From Burkholderia cepacia (GTDB lineage Bacteria > Pseudomonadota > Gammaproteobacteria > Burkholderiales > Burkholderiaceae), in the NCBI RefSeq assembly GCF_001039005.1, contig NZ_LDWR01000029.1, positions 124,001 to 188,000 on the forward strand: DNA of 64,000 nt. The letters run 5' to 3'. Shown here one piece after another: positions 25,462 to 34,531 of this stretch; the stretch's first letter is position 1; every line of letters starts with the position of its first letter. The position numbers and the translations under genes were made by a program. The notes below the pieces were generated by a model, which was given only the letters and a program-made list of their open reading frames with translations, made no database searches and was not told the origin of the DNA.

Positions 25462-25497
25462 AAAAAAAAGCGCCGCAGGCATGCAGCCTGCGGCGCC
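25462..25497 (-). terminator. Strong hairpin terminator of acnB
   Basis: GCGCCGCAGGC at 25470-25480 pairs with GCCTGCGGCGC at 25486-25496 around ATGCA. On the minus strand the stem is followed by eight T residues (complement of 25462-25469), about 50 bases after the acnB stop. Confidence 0.9.
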
Positions 25498-25546
25498 ATC
25501 GTGCGGCGCTGCGACGGGAACGACCCGCCGCGACCCGGCAGTGTGC

Positions 25547-28132
25547 TTACATCTGCACGGTGTCGGCCACTTCCTTGAAGTCTTCGATCTGGTCGAAGTT
25601 CATGTACTGGTAGATCTTGTCGCCGTTGGCCGTGAGCACGCCCATGTCGGCCATGTACTCGTCCTTGGTCGGGATCTTGCCCAGGCGCGAGCAGATCGCC
25701 GCCAGTTCCGCCGAGCCGAGGTACACGTTCGTGTTCTTGCCGAGACGGTTCGGGAAGTTGCGGGTCGACGTCGACATGACCGTCGCGCCTTCGCGCACTT
25801 GTGCCTGGTTGCCCATGCACAGCGAGCAGCCCGGCATTTCGGTACGCGCACCAGCCGTGCCGAACACGCCGTAGTGACCTTCTTCGGTCAGCTGCTTCTG
25901 GTCCATCTTGGTCGGCGGCGCGACCCACAGCTTGACCGGAATGTCGCGCTTGCCTTCCAGCAGCTTCGACGCGGCACGGAAGTGGCCGATGTTGGTCATG
26001 CACGAGCCGATAAACACTTCGTCGATCTTCGCGCCAGCGACGTCGGACAGCGTCTTCACGTCGTCCGGGTCGTTCGGGCACGCGACGATCGGCTCGTGGA
26101 TGTCGGCGAGGTCGATCTCGATGACGGCCGCGTAGTCGGCGTCGGCATCCGGCGACAGCAGTTGCGGGTCGGCCAGCCATTGCTCCATCGCCGCGATACG
26201 GCGCTGCAGGCTGCGCGGATCCTGGTAGCCCTGCGCGATCATCCACTTCAGCAGCGTGACGTTGCTGTTCAGGTACTCGATGATCGGTTCCTTGTTCAGG
26301 TGCACCGAGCAACCGGCGGCCGAACGTTCGGCGGACGCGTCCGACAGCTCGAACGCTTGCTCGACCTTCAGGTCGGGCAGGCCTTCGATCTCGAGAATGC
26401 GGCCCGAAAAGATGTTCTTCTTGCCTTGCTTGGCCACCGTCAGCATGCCTTGCTTGATCGCGTACAGCGGAATCGCGTTGACGAGGTCACGCAGCGTCAC
26501 GCCCGGCTGCATCTTGCCCTTGAAGCGGACCAGCACCGATTCCGGCATGTCCAGCGGCATCGTGCCGGTGGCGGCCGCGAATGCGACCAGGCCCGAGCCT
26601 GCCGGGAAGCTGATGCCGATCGGGAAGCGCGTATGCGAATCGCCGCCGGTGCCGACGGTGTCGGGCAGCAGCATGCGGTTCAGCCACGAGTGGATCACGC
26701 CGTCGCCCGGGCGCAGCGCGATGCCGCCGCGCGTGCTGATGAAGTTCGGCAGCGTCTGGTGCGTCTTCACGTCCACCGGCTTCGGATAAGCGGCGGTGTG
26801 GCAGAACGACTGCATCACGAGGTCGGCCGAGAAGCCGAGGCAGGCGAGGTCCTTCAGTTCGTCGCGGGTCATCGGGCCCGTGGTGTCCTGCGAGCCGACC
26901 GAGGTCATCTTCGGTTCGCAGTACGTGCCCGGGCGCACGCCCTGGCCTTCCGGCAAACCGCACGCGCGGCCGACCATCTTCTGCGCGAGCGAGAAGCCCT
27001 TGCCGCTGTCGGCCGGCTGGTGCGGCAGGCGGAACAGCGTCGACGGCGCGAGGCCCAGCGCTTCGCGTGCCTTCGCGGTCAGGCCGCGGCCGATGATCAG
27101 CGGAATGCGGCCGCCGGCGCGCACTTCGTCGAACAGCACGTCGGACTTGACCTGGAATTCGGCGATCACGGCGCCGTTCTTCAGTGCCTTGCCGTCATAC
27201 GGGCGCAGTTCGACCACGTCGCCCATTTCCATCTGCGACACGTCGAGCTCGATCGGCAGCGCGCCGGCGTCTTCCATCGTGTTGTAGAAGATCGGGGCGA
27301 TCTTGCTGCCGAGGCACACGCCGCCGAAACGCTTGTTCGGAACGAACGGGATGTCTTCGCCGGTGAACCACAGCACCGAGTTGGTGGCCGACTTGCGCGA
27401 GGAGCCGGTGCCGACCACGTCGCCCACGTAGGCGACCAGGTGGCCCTTTTCCTTCAGCGATTCGATGAACTTGACCGGGCCGCGCTTGCCGTCTTCTTCC
27501 GGCGTGATGCCCGGGCGCGTGTTCTTCAGCATCGCCAGCGCGTGCATCGGGATGTCCGGGCGGGTGGTGGCGTCCGGGGCCGGCGACAGGTCGTCGGTGT
27601 TGGTTTCGCCCGTCACCTTGAAGACGGTGATGGTCAGGCTTTGCGGCACTTCCGGACGGCTGGTGAACCATTCGGCGTCGGCCCAGCTTTGCAGCACGGC
27701 CTTCGCGTGCGCGTTGCCCTTGTCGGCGAGTTCCTTCACGTCATGGAACTGGTCGAACATCAGCAGGGTTTTCTTCAGCGCGTCGGCGGCGACGGCCGCG
27801 ACTGCTTCGTCGGACAGCAGTTCGATCAGCGGCTGGATGTTGTAGCCGCCCAGCATCGTGCCGAGCAGTTCTGTGGCGCGTTCGCGCGAGATCAGCGGGC
27901 AGGCGGTCTCGCCCTTGGCCACGGCGGCCAGGAAGCCGGCCTTCACGCGGGCGGCTTCGTCGACGCCGGCGGGCACGCGGTAGGTGATCAGTTCGACCAG
28001 CGTCTGCTCTTCGCCGGCGGGCGGGTTCGTCAGCAGTTCCACCAGTTCGGCGGTCTGCTGAGCCGTCAGCGGCAGGGGAGGAATACCGAGCGCGGCGCGG
28101 GCGGCCACGTGAGCACGAAAGTTTTCAAGCAT
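25547..28132 (-). CDS. acnB: Aconitate hydratase B
   Basis: 861 residues, the usual length of AcnB. The N-terminal HEAT-like domain starts MLENFRAHVAARAALGIPPL. The domain-4 swivel block (FKVTGETNTDDLSPAPDA) precedes the active-site domains, as is typical of AcnB. The [4Fe-4S] ligands lie in FIGSCMTNIGHFRAA and in MPGCSLCMGNQA near the C-terminus. It converts citrate to isocitrate in the TCA cycle and, in the cluster-free form, can bind mRNA. The frame continues to 28228, but the family start is ATG 28132. A TCTTATATAAGA-type palindrome lies about 120 bases upstream. Confidence 0.97.
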   Translation of the reverse strand: MLENFRAHVAARAALGIPPLPLTAQQTAELVELLTNPPAGEEQTLVELITYRVPAGVDEAARVKAGFLAAVAKGETACPLISRERATELLGTMLGGYNIQPLIELLSDEAVAAVAADALKKTLLMFDQFHDVKELADKGNAHAKAVLQSWADAEWFTSRPEVPQSLTITVFKVTGETNTDDLSPAPDATTRPDIPMHALAMLKNTRPGITPEEDGKRGPVKFIESLKEKGHLVAYVGDVVGTGSSRKSATNSVLWFTGEDIPFVPNKRFGGVCLGSKIAPIFYNTMEDAGALPIELDVSQMEMGDVVELRPYDGKALKNGAVIAEFQVKSDVLFDEVRAGGRIPLIIGRGLTAKAREALGLAPSTLFRLPHQPADSGKGFSLAQKMVGRACGLPEGQGVRPGTYCEPKMTSVGSQDTTGPMTRDELKDLACLGFSADLVMQSFCHTAAYPKPVDVKTHQTLPNFISTRGGIALRPGDGVIHSWLNRMLLPDTVGTGGDSHTRFPIGISFPAGSGLVAFAAATGTMPLDMPESVLVRFKGKMQPGVTLRDLVNAIPLYAIKQGMLTVAKQGKKNIFSGRILEIEGLPDLKVEQAFELSDASAERSAAGCSVHLNKEPIIEYLNSNVTLLKWMIAQGYQDPRSLQRRIAAMEQWLADPQLLSPDADADYAAVIEIDLADIHEPIVACPNDPDDVKTLSDVAGAKIDEVFIGSCMTNIGHFRAASKLLEGKRDIPVKLWVAPPTKMDQKQLTEEGHYGVFGTAGARTEMPGCSLCMGNQAQVREGATVMSTSTRNFPNRLGKNTNVYLGSAELAAICSRLGKIPTKDEYMADMGVLTANGDKIYQYMNFDQIEDFKEVADTVQM

Positions 28133-28498
28133 GGGGAGACCTGCTGATATTGCGTTTGAGGGGAAGGCCGTTCCGGCACTCCGGGGCTGTTCCAGGCACT
28201 GCTTTGAACGCGATTCTAATCGCATCACTCTATAACGTCAAATGTCTTATGTCTTATATAAGACTTGAGGCGCGGACCGTTCGAGGCGGCGACTGGCGAT
28301 GGCATGTGCCGGCTATCGAAGCCGTGGGGCTCGATTCCGATTGCCGGTGCGGCACATATCTGCACAAGCACGCAAGAAACGGTACACACGCGGCGCTTTC
28401 GCGCGCCTACGCTTCGTGTCGCGCGGCTTGCAATCCGGTTTCAAAAGCGCGGGGCGAAAAAGGGGCGTGCGTCCGTCGATTCGTCTTGAGCGGTCGCG
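28133..28498. other. Intergenic region between acnB and the BPL_N protein
   Basis: 366 bases without a gene, divergent for both neighbours. It contains the palindrome listed at 28244-28264 in a lower-GC pocket that should hold the acnB promoter. I see no other ORF with a ribosome site and no repeat. Confidence 0.5.
28244..28264. promoter_or_regulatory. Palindrome GTCTTATATAAGAC with an extra direct half-site, upstream of acnB
   Basis: GTCTTATATAAGAC (28251-28264) is a perfect 14-base palindrome, preceded at 28244-28250 by another GTCTTAT. This kind of TCTTATATAAGA site is of the GntR/FadR-type seen with TCA and methylcitrate genes in betaproteobacteria (recalled, not checked). It is about 112-132 bases before the acnB start. 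Confidence 0.65.
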
Positions 28499-29290
28499 AT
28501 GCCTTCAACTCCGTCGATCAAGAACATGCGATCCCGAGATTCGATTGTCCTGCTGGTGTCACTCGTCGCGTCGTCGGTCGTCCAGGCGGCCAGGACCGGT
28601 GACGAGATGCGTGGCGCGGCCAGCCGGCCCGTCGCGCTGGTCTATCGCGGGCCCGCGGCGTGCGACGGTTGCCCCGAGGCGATCGCCGCGCGCCTGCAGG
28701 AGTCGGACTACAAGTTCCGGGTGATCTACGTCGGGCCGGCGGAAAAGCTCAAGATCACGCCCGGCGCGCTGGCCGGTGCCGCGTTATACGTCCAGCCCGG
28801 CGGCGGGCAGGACATTCCCGGCGCGGCTGCCAGCATCGGGAGAAATTCGATCAGGGCCGTGCGGCACTACGTGTCGAACGGCGGGCGATACCTTGGTATC
28901 TGCATGGGCGCCTACCTGGCGGGCGACCAGGGTTTCGGGCTGGTCGACGGCGAGATCGACTCCGAGGTCGACCGGCCGGGCTCGACGATTCACGGTATCG
29001 CGGACACGGTGACGCCGGTCGTCTGGCGCGGGAAAAAGCGCTGGATCTACTTCCAGGATGGCGCGACGCTCCCGGCCGCTCGAACCGGCTCCGGCGGTGT
29101 CGTGCTCGCGACCTATCCGAACAACGATATCGCGGCCGCGACTTACCGCTACGGCAAAGGGCGCGTCGGGCTCGTCGGCCCGCATCCCGAGGCCGATGCA
29201 AGCTGGTATCGCCAATACCGTCTCACGAACCCGGACGGCGTGTTGCCGGACATGGCGTATGACCTGATCAACGCCACGATGAAGCCATAA
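28499..29290 (+). CDS. Exported BPL_N (glutamine amidotransferase-like) domain protein
   Basis: 263 residues. An N-terminal hydrophobic segment (DSIVLLVSLVASSVVQAA) is a signal peptide. The domain that follows resembles the N-terminal region of fungal biotin-protein ligases: ALVYRGPAACDGCPEAIAARL, LYVQPGGGQDIPGA, nucleophile elbow Cys in GRYLGICMGAYLAG, and GRVGLVGPHPEADASWY. This is the class I glutamine amidotransferase fold with the Cys and a late His (GPHPE) kept. The substrate is unknown, and periplasmic location makes biotin ligation unlikely. It is divergent from acnB. Confidence 0.8.
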   Translation: MPSTPSIKNMRSRDSIVLLVSLVASSVVQAARTGDEMRGAASRPVALVYRGPAACDGCPEAIAARLQESDYKFRVIYVGPAEKLKITPGALAGAALYVQPGGGQDIPGAAASIGRNSIRAVRHYVSNGGRYLGICMGAYLAGDQGFGLVDGEIDSEVDRPGSTIHGIADTVTPVVWRGKKRWIYFQDGATLPAARTGSGGVVLATYPNNDIAAATYRYGKGRVGLVGPHPEADASWYRQYRLTNPDGVLPDMAYDLINATMKP

Positions 29291-29301
29291 CGGCGCGTGT
29301 C

Positions 29302-29775
29302 CTACTTTCGCTTGGCGCGATACGCGTCGAGATTCTTCCGCGCCTGCGCGCGGATCGCGCGTTGCACGAAAGGCGTCCAGCCGAGCAGGGCGCCCTTGAA
29401 CCCGAGCGCCTGACGTGCCCAACGCCAAAGGTCGAAACTGTCGCGATGCTCGACGATGCGCCCGTCGCGAAACCGGAACTGTGCGCGGATCCGGTTGACC
29501 ACCATCCGGCCGGTCGTGGTGAACCGGTAGTGCGCGACCCACTCCGCGTGCCCGGTCTGTTCGTCCGCGTCGACCTCGCCGAACGTCAACGAGAACTCCT
29601 GCGCACGTGCGACCAGCATGCGCCACATGTCACGGGCGAGGTCGCCGCGCAGTTCACCGAATGCGGGATCGCTGAAGACGATGTCGTCGGCATAGCAGGC
29701 AAGCATCGCGTCGATGTCGCGCTGCTGGAAGGCTGTGTAAAAGCGCTGGATCAGCTCGGTGTTCGGATGACTCAT
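29302..29775 (-). CDS. SnoaL/NTF2-like protein
   Basis: 157 residues of the NTF2-like cone fold: NTELIQRFYTAFQQRDIDAMLACYADDIVFSDPAFGELRGD, then FTTTGRMVVNRIRAQFRFRDGRIVEHRDSFDLWRWARQALG. This resembles limonene-epoxide-hydrolase/ketosteroid-isomerase-like SnoaL proteins. The reaction cannot be told. ATG 29775 is taken from the family start although the frame opens at 30093. It converges with the BPL_N gene, 11 bases apart, and diverges from the next gene. Confidence 0.82.
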   Translation of the reverse strand: MSHPNTELIQRFYTAFQQRDIDAMLACYADDIVFSDPAFGELRGDLARDMWRMLVARAQEFSLTFGEVDADEQTGHAEWVAHYRFTTTGRMVVNRIRAQFRFRDGRIVEHRDSFDLWRWARQALGFKGALLGWTPFVQRAIRAQARKNLDAYRAKRK

Positions 29776-29998
29776 CTTTTGATTGTCTGTCGTTGTCGAT
29801 GAAGCGGCGTCTCGACGCGGCGGCCGGAGGCCGGGCAAGCCACTGTAGCGGAAATCGAATGCGCTGTCGCCGACGGGCGCGCTCACGCGCGGTGATTTCT
29901 CCCGGCTGTTCCGCCGGCCGGCCAATTGATGGAAAATCGCGCGCTGGAGGCCGGCAAGGCCCCGATCTGAGAGCGCGTTGACCGTCGAGAACCCATCC

Positions 29999-31381
29999 AT
30001 GAAATTCCGCATTGAAGCGCCGTTCCGGCGCACGTTGTTGCTCGTGCTGCTTGCGCACGCATCCGAATCCTTCGCGGCCGGGCTCGACTGCACGCAAGCA
30101 ACCAGCCCGACAGAAAAGGCCGTGTGCGCGTCGAACGACCTGCATCTGGACGACGGCAGGCTGTCGGCCTTTTACCGGAAGCTGTCCGATACGTTGCCGC
30201 CGGGGCAGCGCACGGCGTTGCGCACCGCGCAGCTCGGCTGGCTGAAAACCCGCGATCAATGCGGCGCCGATCACGGCTGCCTCGAGCAGCGCTATCTGTC
30301 GCGCATCGCCGATCTGCAAGCGCGCCTCGCCACGGTGCTCGCGTATCGCCCCGACGCAGAAGACAAGGCTGCGCTCGACGATTTGCGTACGCTCGTCGAG
30401 CAGGCGCGCCGAACGGATTCACGCTCGCCGGTCGACAAAGCGATCGAGCGGCTGCGAATCAAGGATGCTGTCACGCGCTTCTCGAGCGAATCCGGCGGCG
30501 AGCAAGGGCCGGTTTTCCCGGCTGCCCGGCCCGACGGCGTGACGGCCGACGAATGGAAGGCGTTGAAGGCGTCGCAGATCGACACGGACGATACGGCGAT
30601 GGGCGCGTTCTACACGCTCATCGATCTCGACGGCGACGGGCGGCGCGATCTGGTCGTCGAATCGGCATCGAACGGAACCGGGTTGTGGTCGTCGGTCGAC
30701 GTCTTGCGGCGCAACGGCGGCAAGTTCGACGTGCCCGGCGAGTCGAACGAGGCGATCGACCGCAGCCTGTACACGACGAATGGCCGCGGCGCGAATCAGG
30801 CGGCCGATTGGATTCGCGTGCGCGGGCGCGTCTATGCGCTTTATCGCGACAGTCATTACGGGGTGGACGAGTTTTACCTGCTGCGGCCGTTTACCGTCGT
30901 CGACCAGGTGCCGAAACTGACGGTGCACTACCGTTACCGTCTGTCGGTGCCGGTCGAGCAGCACGATGAAGGGAAGAAGGGCGCGACGGTGCTCGACGGC
31001 ACGTTGCATGCGGCCCTCGAACAGGCGCTGCACGCGGTGAGCGACAGCACTGCGCGCGACGCCGGCGCCGACAAGCCGCTATGTCCGATTCCGCCCGACG
31101 TGCAAGGCGACGATCGCAGCGAGTATTCGAACTACGGCCCCGGCCACTACACGTACGAGATTGTCGGCGACATGCCGGTTCATATCGGCGGCAAGTGCTA
31201 CATCGGCCGGCTGATCGACTGGTTCGGGCAATACGGAAAGGACGGGCTGACGGCGCAGTTGTCGATGCGGCTTCCCCGCGACGATACGGACCGCGAGCAG
31301 ACGTTCAGCGTGAACGGCGTCCGGGCCGTGACGTCCGTCACGACCTCGATCGAGAAAATGACGGTAAACAGCGGGAATTGA
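29999..31381 (+). CDS. Exported protein with an LprI-type (DUF1311) lysozyme-inhibitor-like domain
   Basis: 460 residues. A signal peptide ends near SESFAAG. Residues 28-100 form an LprI N-terminal domain with its Cys pattern: LDCTQATSPTEKAVCAS, DGRLSAFYRKL, TAQLGWLKTRDQCG and GCLEQRYLSRI. The remaining 350 residues are an unfamiliar beta-rich region with FYTLIDLDGDGRRDLVVESASNG (a DxDGDG calcium-type loop) and a Cys-bearing section KPLCPIPPDV...GGKCYIGRL. LprI proteins can bind lysozyme; the large C-terminal part suggests a different partner. ATG 29999 has no clear ribosome site. Confidence 0.75.
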   Translation: MKFRIEAPFRRTLLLVLLAHASESFAAGLDCTQATSPTEKAVCASNDLHLDDGRLSAFYRKLSDTLPPGQRTALRTAQLGWLKTRDQCGADHGCLEQRYLSRIADLQARLATVLAYRPDAEDKAALDDLRTLVEQARRTDSRSPVDKAIERLRIKDAVTRFSSESGGEQGPVFPAARPDGVTADEWKALKASQIDTDDTAMGAFYTLIDLDGDGRRDLVVESASNGTGLWSSVDVLRRNGGKFDVPGESNEAIDRSLYTTNGRGANQAADWIRVRGRVYALYRDSHYGVDEFYLLRPFTVVDQVPKLTVHYRYRLSVPVEQHDEGKKGATVLDGTLHAALEQALHAVSDSTARDAGADKPLCPIPPDVQGDDRSEYSNYGPGHYTYEIVGDMPVHIGGKCYIGRLIDWFGQYGKDGLTAQLSMRLPRDDTDREQTFSVNGVRAVTSVTTSIEKMTVNSGN

Positions 31382-31429
31382 CGCCCGCGCTCACGATTGC
31401 GGCGCAGCCGGCTTGCCGCGGGATTCGCG

Positions 31430-31678
31430 TCAGCGGGCCGCCATCGCGACGTCCTGATGGTCGCGCCCCGTTACCAGGCAGCCCGACATGAACGCCTCGC
31501 TCTGGCTGCTGGCGGCTGCCGCGCCGAAGCCGCGGCCGAGCGCGTCGACCTTCACCTGCGCGGCGCCCTGTTCGCACGCAAGCGGGCTGGCGTCGCGGCC
31601 CTGCGCATGCAGGATCGCACGATCGCCAATGAGATAGGCCAGCAACGCGAAAACAGCGATATGTACGGCTCGTCTCAT
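31430..31678 (-). CDS. Small exported hypothetical protein
   Basis: 82 residues. AGGAGACAAACC precedes the ATG and supports expression. The N-terminal segment RRAVHIAVFALLAYLIGDRAILHAQ is a signal peptide or anchor. The rest is Ala/Gly/Ser-rich with two cysteines (LACEQGA and SGCLVTG) that could pair. I do not recognise a family. It converges with the LprI-domain gene. Confidence 0.65.
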   Translation of the reverse strand: MRRAVHIAVFALLAYLIGDRAILHAQGRDASPLACEQGAAQVKVDALGRGFGAAAASSQSEAFMSGCLVTGRDHQDVAMAAR

Positions 31679-32100
31679 GGTTTGTCTCCTCGTTGCTCAA
31701 GCGTAACGCGGACACGTTCGACGAAGCACTTGGGGGTTCCCCTTGTAAACGTCTGCTGAAACGGGGGCGGGGCAGAGGGCATCTGTCCCGTTTTTGATGG
31801 CTCGCGCGCGGGAGGCGTCGGCGGTTTTCGGGCCGGCGGCGAGCGGTTTTAATGCGTCCGGCAGACGAAGCCGAGCGTGCAGCATGGCCATCGTGCGCCA
31901 GATTTCCGCGCGGCAGGCGGGTGATTCGCGCGAGTTTGACGAATGTCAGGGTACGGGCGGGAGGGGACGGTCGCGCGGCAGTTCAAAGCGATAGCATGAA
32001 TGCATGATTTGACGGAACGCGATGCCTGACGAGCGCAGTGCATCGGGTCCGGCAAGCAGGTCCATGTTGAATATCGCTCTCGAAATAGTGAGGAATCCAA
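31679..32100. other. Intergenic region with no gene seen
   Basis: 422 bases between the small exported protein and the 36-residue membrane protein. Short frames here have no ribosome sites, and no terminator-like hairpin or palindrome stands out. Confidence 0.4.
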
Positions 32101-32211
32101 ATGTTGAACGTCTCTTCCGTGCTGATCAGTCTCGCTCCGATGTGGGCAATCTTGCTGGTTGCGTCTTCGGCGGCCGCCTATTTCGTATTCTGGCGCAAGG
32201 CCATCAAATAA
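32101..32211 (+). CDS. 36-residue single-pass membrane protein
   Basis: ATG 32101 is preceded by GAGGAATCCAA, a good ribosome site at normal distance. The translation starts MLNVSSVLISLAPMW, continues through AILLVASSAAAYFVFW and ends RKAIK before TAA at 32209. That is one hydrophobic helix of about 22 residues with a basic C-terminal end, the usual shape of bacterial small membrane proteins with the tail inside the cell. It is convergent with the universal stress protein gene 37 bases away. The function is unknown. Confidence 0.6.
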   Translation: MLNVSSVLISLAPMWAILLVASSAAAYFVFWRKAIK

Positions 32212-32248
32212 ACGCTGCACGACAGGCGCGCATGGCGCGCCATGCCTG

Positions 32249-32683
32249 TCATTGCACCGCAGTTACCGGCACATTCGAAATCCGCACCAGCCGGTCCATC
32301 ACGCTGCGGCGAAACACCGACAACAGCGCATGCAGCGGATCGTGCCGCGGCGCGACGACCACGATCTCGTCGCACCCGGTCTCGGCCGCCGCGGCCGCGA
32401 TCGTATCGGCCACCGGCCCGACCTTCATCACGACGCTGAATTTCACGTTCGCATCGCGCAAGATCCGCTCGGCCATCGCGAGATCGTCGGTCGCGAATTT
32501 CTCCTCGATCGCGCGCAGCCGCGACAGCGGGTGAAACGCCTCGAGCCGCGTCGATTCGAGCGGCGCCTGGACGTTGATTAGCACGATTTCCGACGCGCAC
32601 CGCTCTCGATACAGAAACGTTGCGTGCCGGACGGCCTGAAGCGAGCGCGGCGAATGGCCGACCGGAACCAGCAGCTTGAGCAT
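32249..32683 (-). CDS. Universal stress protein, UspA family
   Basis: 144 residues: LKLLVPVGHSPRSLQAVRHATFLYRE at the start, EIVLINVQAPLES, VVMKVGPVADTIAAAAAETGCDEIVVVAPR, and a final NVPVTAV strand. This is the Usp fold. The ATP-binding form has a G-x2-G-x9-G-(S/T) stretch after the VVVAPR strand; here that region reads HDPLHALLSVFRRSVMDRL, without the glycines, so it is probably a non-ATP-binding UspA-like protein. It is a single gene with its own promoter. Confidence 0.88.
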   Translation of the reverse strand: MLKLLVPVGHSPRSLQAVRHATFLYRERCASEIVLINVQAPLESTRLEAFHPLSRLRAIEEKFATDDLAMAERILRDANVKFSVVMKVGPVADTIAAAAAETGCDEIVVVAPRHDPLHALLSVFRRSVMDRLVRISNVPVTAVQ

Positions 32684-32996
32684 GGACGATGTCCCAGGAA
32701 CGAAGTACTTCCAGCGTAGCGTTCCGCCGCCGGAAGCGATCTAAAGAGATCGGATCTACGCGTAAAAAAGTCGTTAACGCAGGCGGCGTCGTAGCGCGTC
32801 TATTAGAAATATAAGAAATTTAAGTTTATGCGCATAAACGAGGACGCCGGCCCCTCCCACACCACCCCGATTCAGTCGAATCCGCAATGAATTGCGCCGC
32901 AAAATATCGGAGGTCGCCCGGAACGCGTCGCGTAGAGTAGAGCATCGGCCGCCGCCCAGCGGCCCGCCATTCGATAACGCTTCCCAGGAGACCCGC
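32684..32996. other. Intergenic region between uspA-like gene and amidase
   Basis: 313 bases, AT-rich for this window. It contains the palindrome at 32824-32839, listed separately. No ORF in it has a ribosome site. Confidence 0.45.
32824..32839. promoter_or_regulatory. Perfect 16-base palindrome GTTTATGCGCATAAAC
   Basis: It lies in an AT-rich pocket about 158 bases before the amidase start and 140 after the uspA-like start, so it may control either divergent gene. The regulator is not known. Confidence 0.5.
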
Positions 32997-34481
32997 ATGC
33001 CGCACGGCGCCCCGCAGCTTCTCGCTCCCGCTTCCATTCCCGTCGACCCGATCGTGCGCCTGTCGGCAGGCGAGCTCGCGTCGGCAATTCGCAGCAAGGC
33101 GGTCTCGTGCGTCGAGACGATGCGCGCGTATCTCGACCACGTCGAGCGTGTGAACGGCGCGGTCAACGCGATCGTCGCGCTGCGCGACCGCGACGCGCTG
33201 CTCGCCGAAGCCGCGGAAAAGGATGCCGCGCTGGCGCGCGGCGAATACCACGGCTGGATGCACGGGATGCCGCAGGCGCCGAAGGATCTGGCGATGACGA
33301 AGGGGCTGCGCACGACCTACGGCTCGCCGATCTTTCGCGAGAACGTGCCGCAGGCCGATTCCGTGGGCGTCGCGCGGATGCGCGCGGCCGGCGCGATCTT
33401 CATCGGCAAGACCAACACGCCCGAATTCGGGCTCGGCTCGCACACCTTCAACGAGGTGTATGGCGCGACACGCAATCCGTATGACCTGACGAAGAGCGCG
33501 GGCGGCAGCAGCGGCGGCACGGCGGCGGCGCTCGCGTCGCGGATGCTGCCGGTGGCCGACGGCAGCGATTTCGGCGGCTCGCTGCGCAATCCGGCCGCGT
33601 TCTGCAACATCTACGGCATGCGCCCGTCGCAGGGCCGTGTGCCGCGCTGGCCGGGTGTCGACGTGTTCGTGCAGCAGCTCGGCATCGAAGGGCCGATGGG
33701 CCGCACGGTCGGCGACGTCGCGCAACTGCTCGCGATCCAGGCCGGCTACGACGCCAACGATCCGCTGTCGCTCGCGGAAGATCCGGCCGTGTTCGCGCAG
33801 CCGCTCGACGCGGACCTGCGCGGCAAGCGCATCGCGTGGGTCGGCGACTGGAACGGTTATCTCGCTACCGAGGCTGGCGTACTCGCGCAGTGCGAGCAGG
33901 GGCTGGCGACGCTGCGCGAGATCGGCTGCGACGTCGATGCCGCGCTGCCGGCGTTCGCGCCTGACCGGATCTGGCGCCTGTGGCTCGCGCACCGGCATCT
34001 GCTGTCCGGCGGCGGGCTGCTCGCGCACTATCGCGACCCGGCGCGCCGCGCGCTGCTGAAGCCCGAGGCGATCTACGAGATCGAAGGGCTGCTCGCGATG
34101 CAGGGCGCGGCGGTGTTCGACGCGAGCGTCGAGCGCACCGCGTGGCATCAGGCCGTGCTGAGCTTCTTCGACCGTTACGACTTCATCGCGGCGCCGACCG
34201 CGCAGGTGTTCCCGTTCGACGTCGACCAGCGCTGGCCGAACGAGATCGCGGGTCGCGCGATGGACACCTACCACCGCTGGATGGAAACCGTCGTGCCGTG
34301 GACGCTGGCCGGCTGCCCGGTGATCAACGTGCCGGTCGGCTTCAACGACGCGGGGCTGCCGATGGGGATGCAGCTGATCGGGCGCCCGCGCGCCGATCTC
34401 GCCGTGCTGCAGCTCGCGCGCGGCTACGAACAGGCGGCCGACTGGGTCGGCCGGCGCCTGCCGGCGTGGATGGCCGCGTAA
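32997..34481 (+). CDS. Amidase-signature family amidase
   Basis: 494 residues. The Ser-cisSer-Lys triad is Lys96 (APKDLAM), Ser171 (GGSSGGTAAAL) and nucleophile Ser195 (DFGGSLRNPA), in the usual order, with PGVDVFVQQLGIEGPMGRTVGDVA following. The C-terminus has GCPVINVPVGFNDAGLPMGMQLIG. It hydrolyses an amide to acid and ammonia in the cytoplasm; the substrate is not evident and no nitrile or biuret genes are near. CAGGAGACCC before ATG 32997 sets the start. A terminator hairpin follows. Confidence 0.92.
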   Translation: MPHGAPQLLAPASIPVDPIVRLSAGELASAIRSKAVSCVETMRAYLDHVERVNGAVNAIVALRDRDALLAEAAEKDAALARGEYHGWMHGMPQAPKDLAMTKGLRTTYGSPIFRENVPQADSVGVARMRAAGAIFIGKTNTPEFGLGSHTFNEVYGATRNPYDLTKSAGGSSGGTAAALASRMLPVADGSDFGGSLRNPAAFCNIYGMRPSQGRVPRWPGVDVFVQQLGIEGPMGRTVGDVAQLLAIQAGYDANDPLSLAEDPAVFAQPLDADLRGKRIAWVGDWNGYLATEAGVLAQCEQGLATLREIGCDVDAALPAFAPDRIWRLWLAHRHLLSGGGLLAHYRDPARRALLKPEAIYEIEGLLAMQGAAVFDASVERTAWHQAVLSFFDRYDFIAAPTAQVFPFDVDQRWPNEIAGRAMDTYHRWMETVVPWTLAGCPVINVPVGFNDAGLPMGMQLIGRPRADLAVLQLARGYEQAADWVGRRLPAWMAA

Positions 34482-34531
34482 CGTCGCGGCCGGCCGGTAG
34501 CCGGTAGCGGGTAACCGGTGGCGGAGTGTCG

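Noticed and set aside
25481..28147. An 888-codon plus-strand frame opposite acnB
   Set aside because: Compositional shadow; the minus strand encodes a complete aconitase with its cluster cysteines.
31697..31994. Short frames on both strands in the gap after the small exported protein
   Set aside because: No ribosome site, no recognisable motif and overlapping one another.
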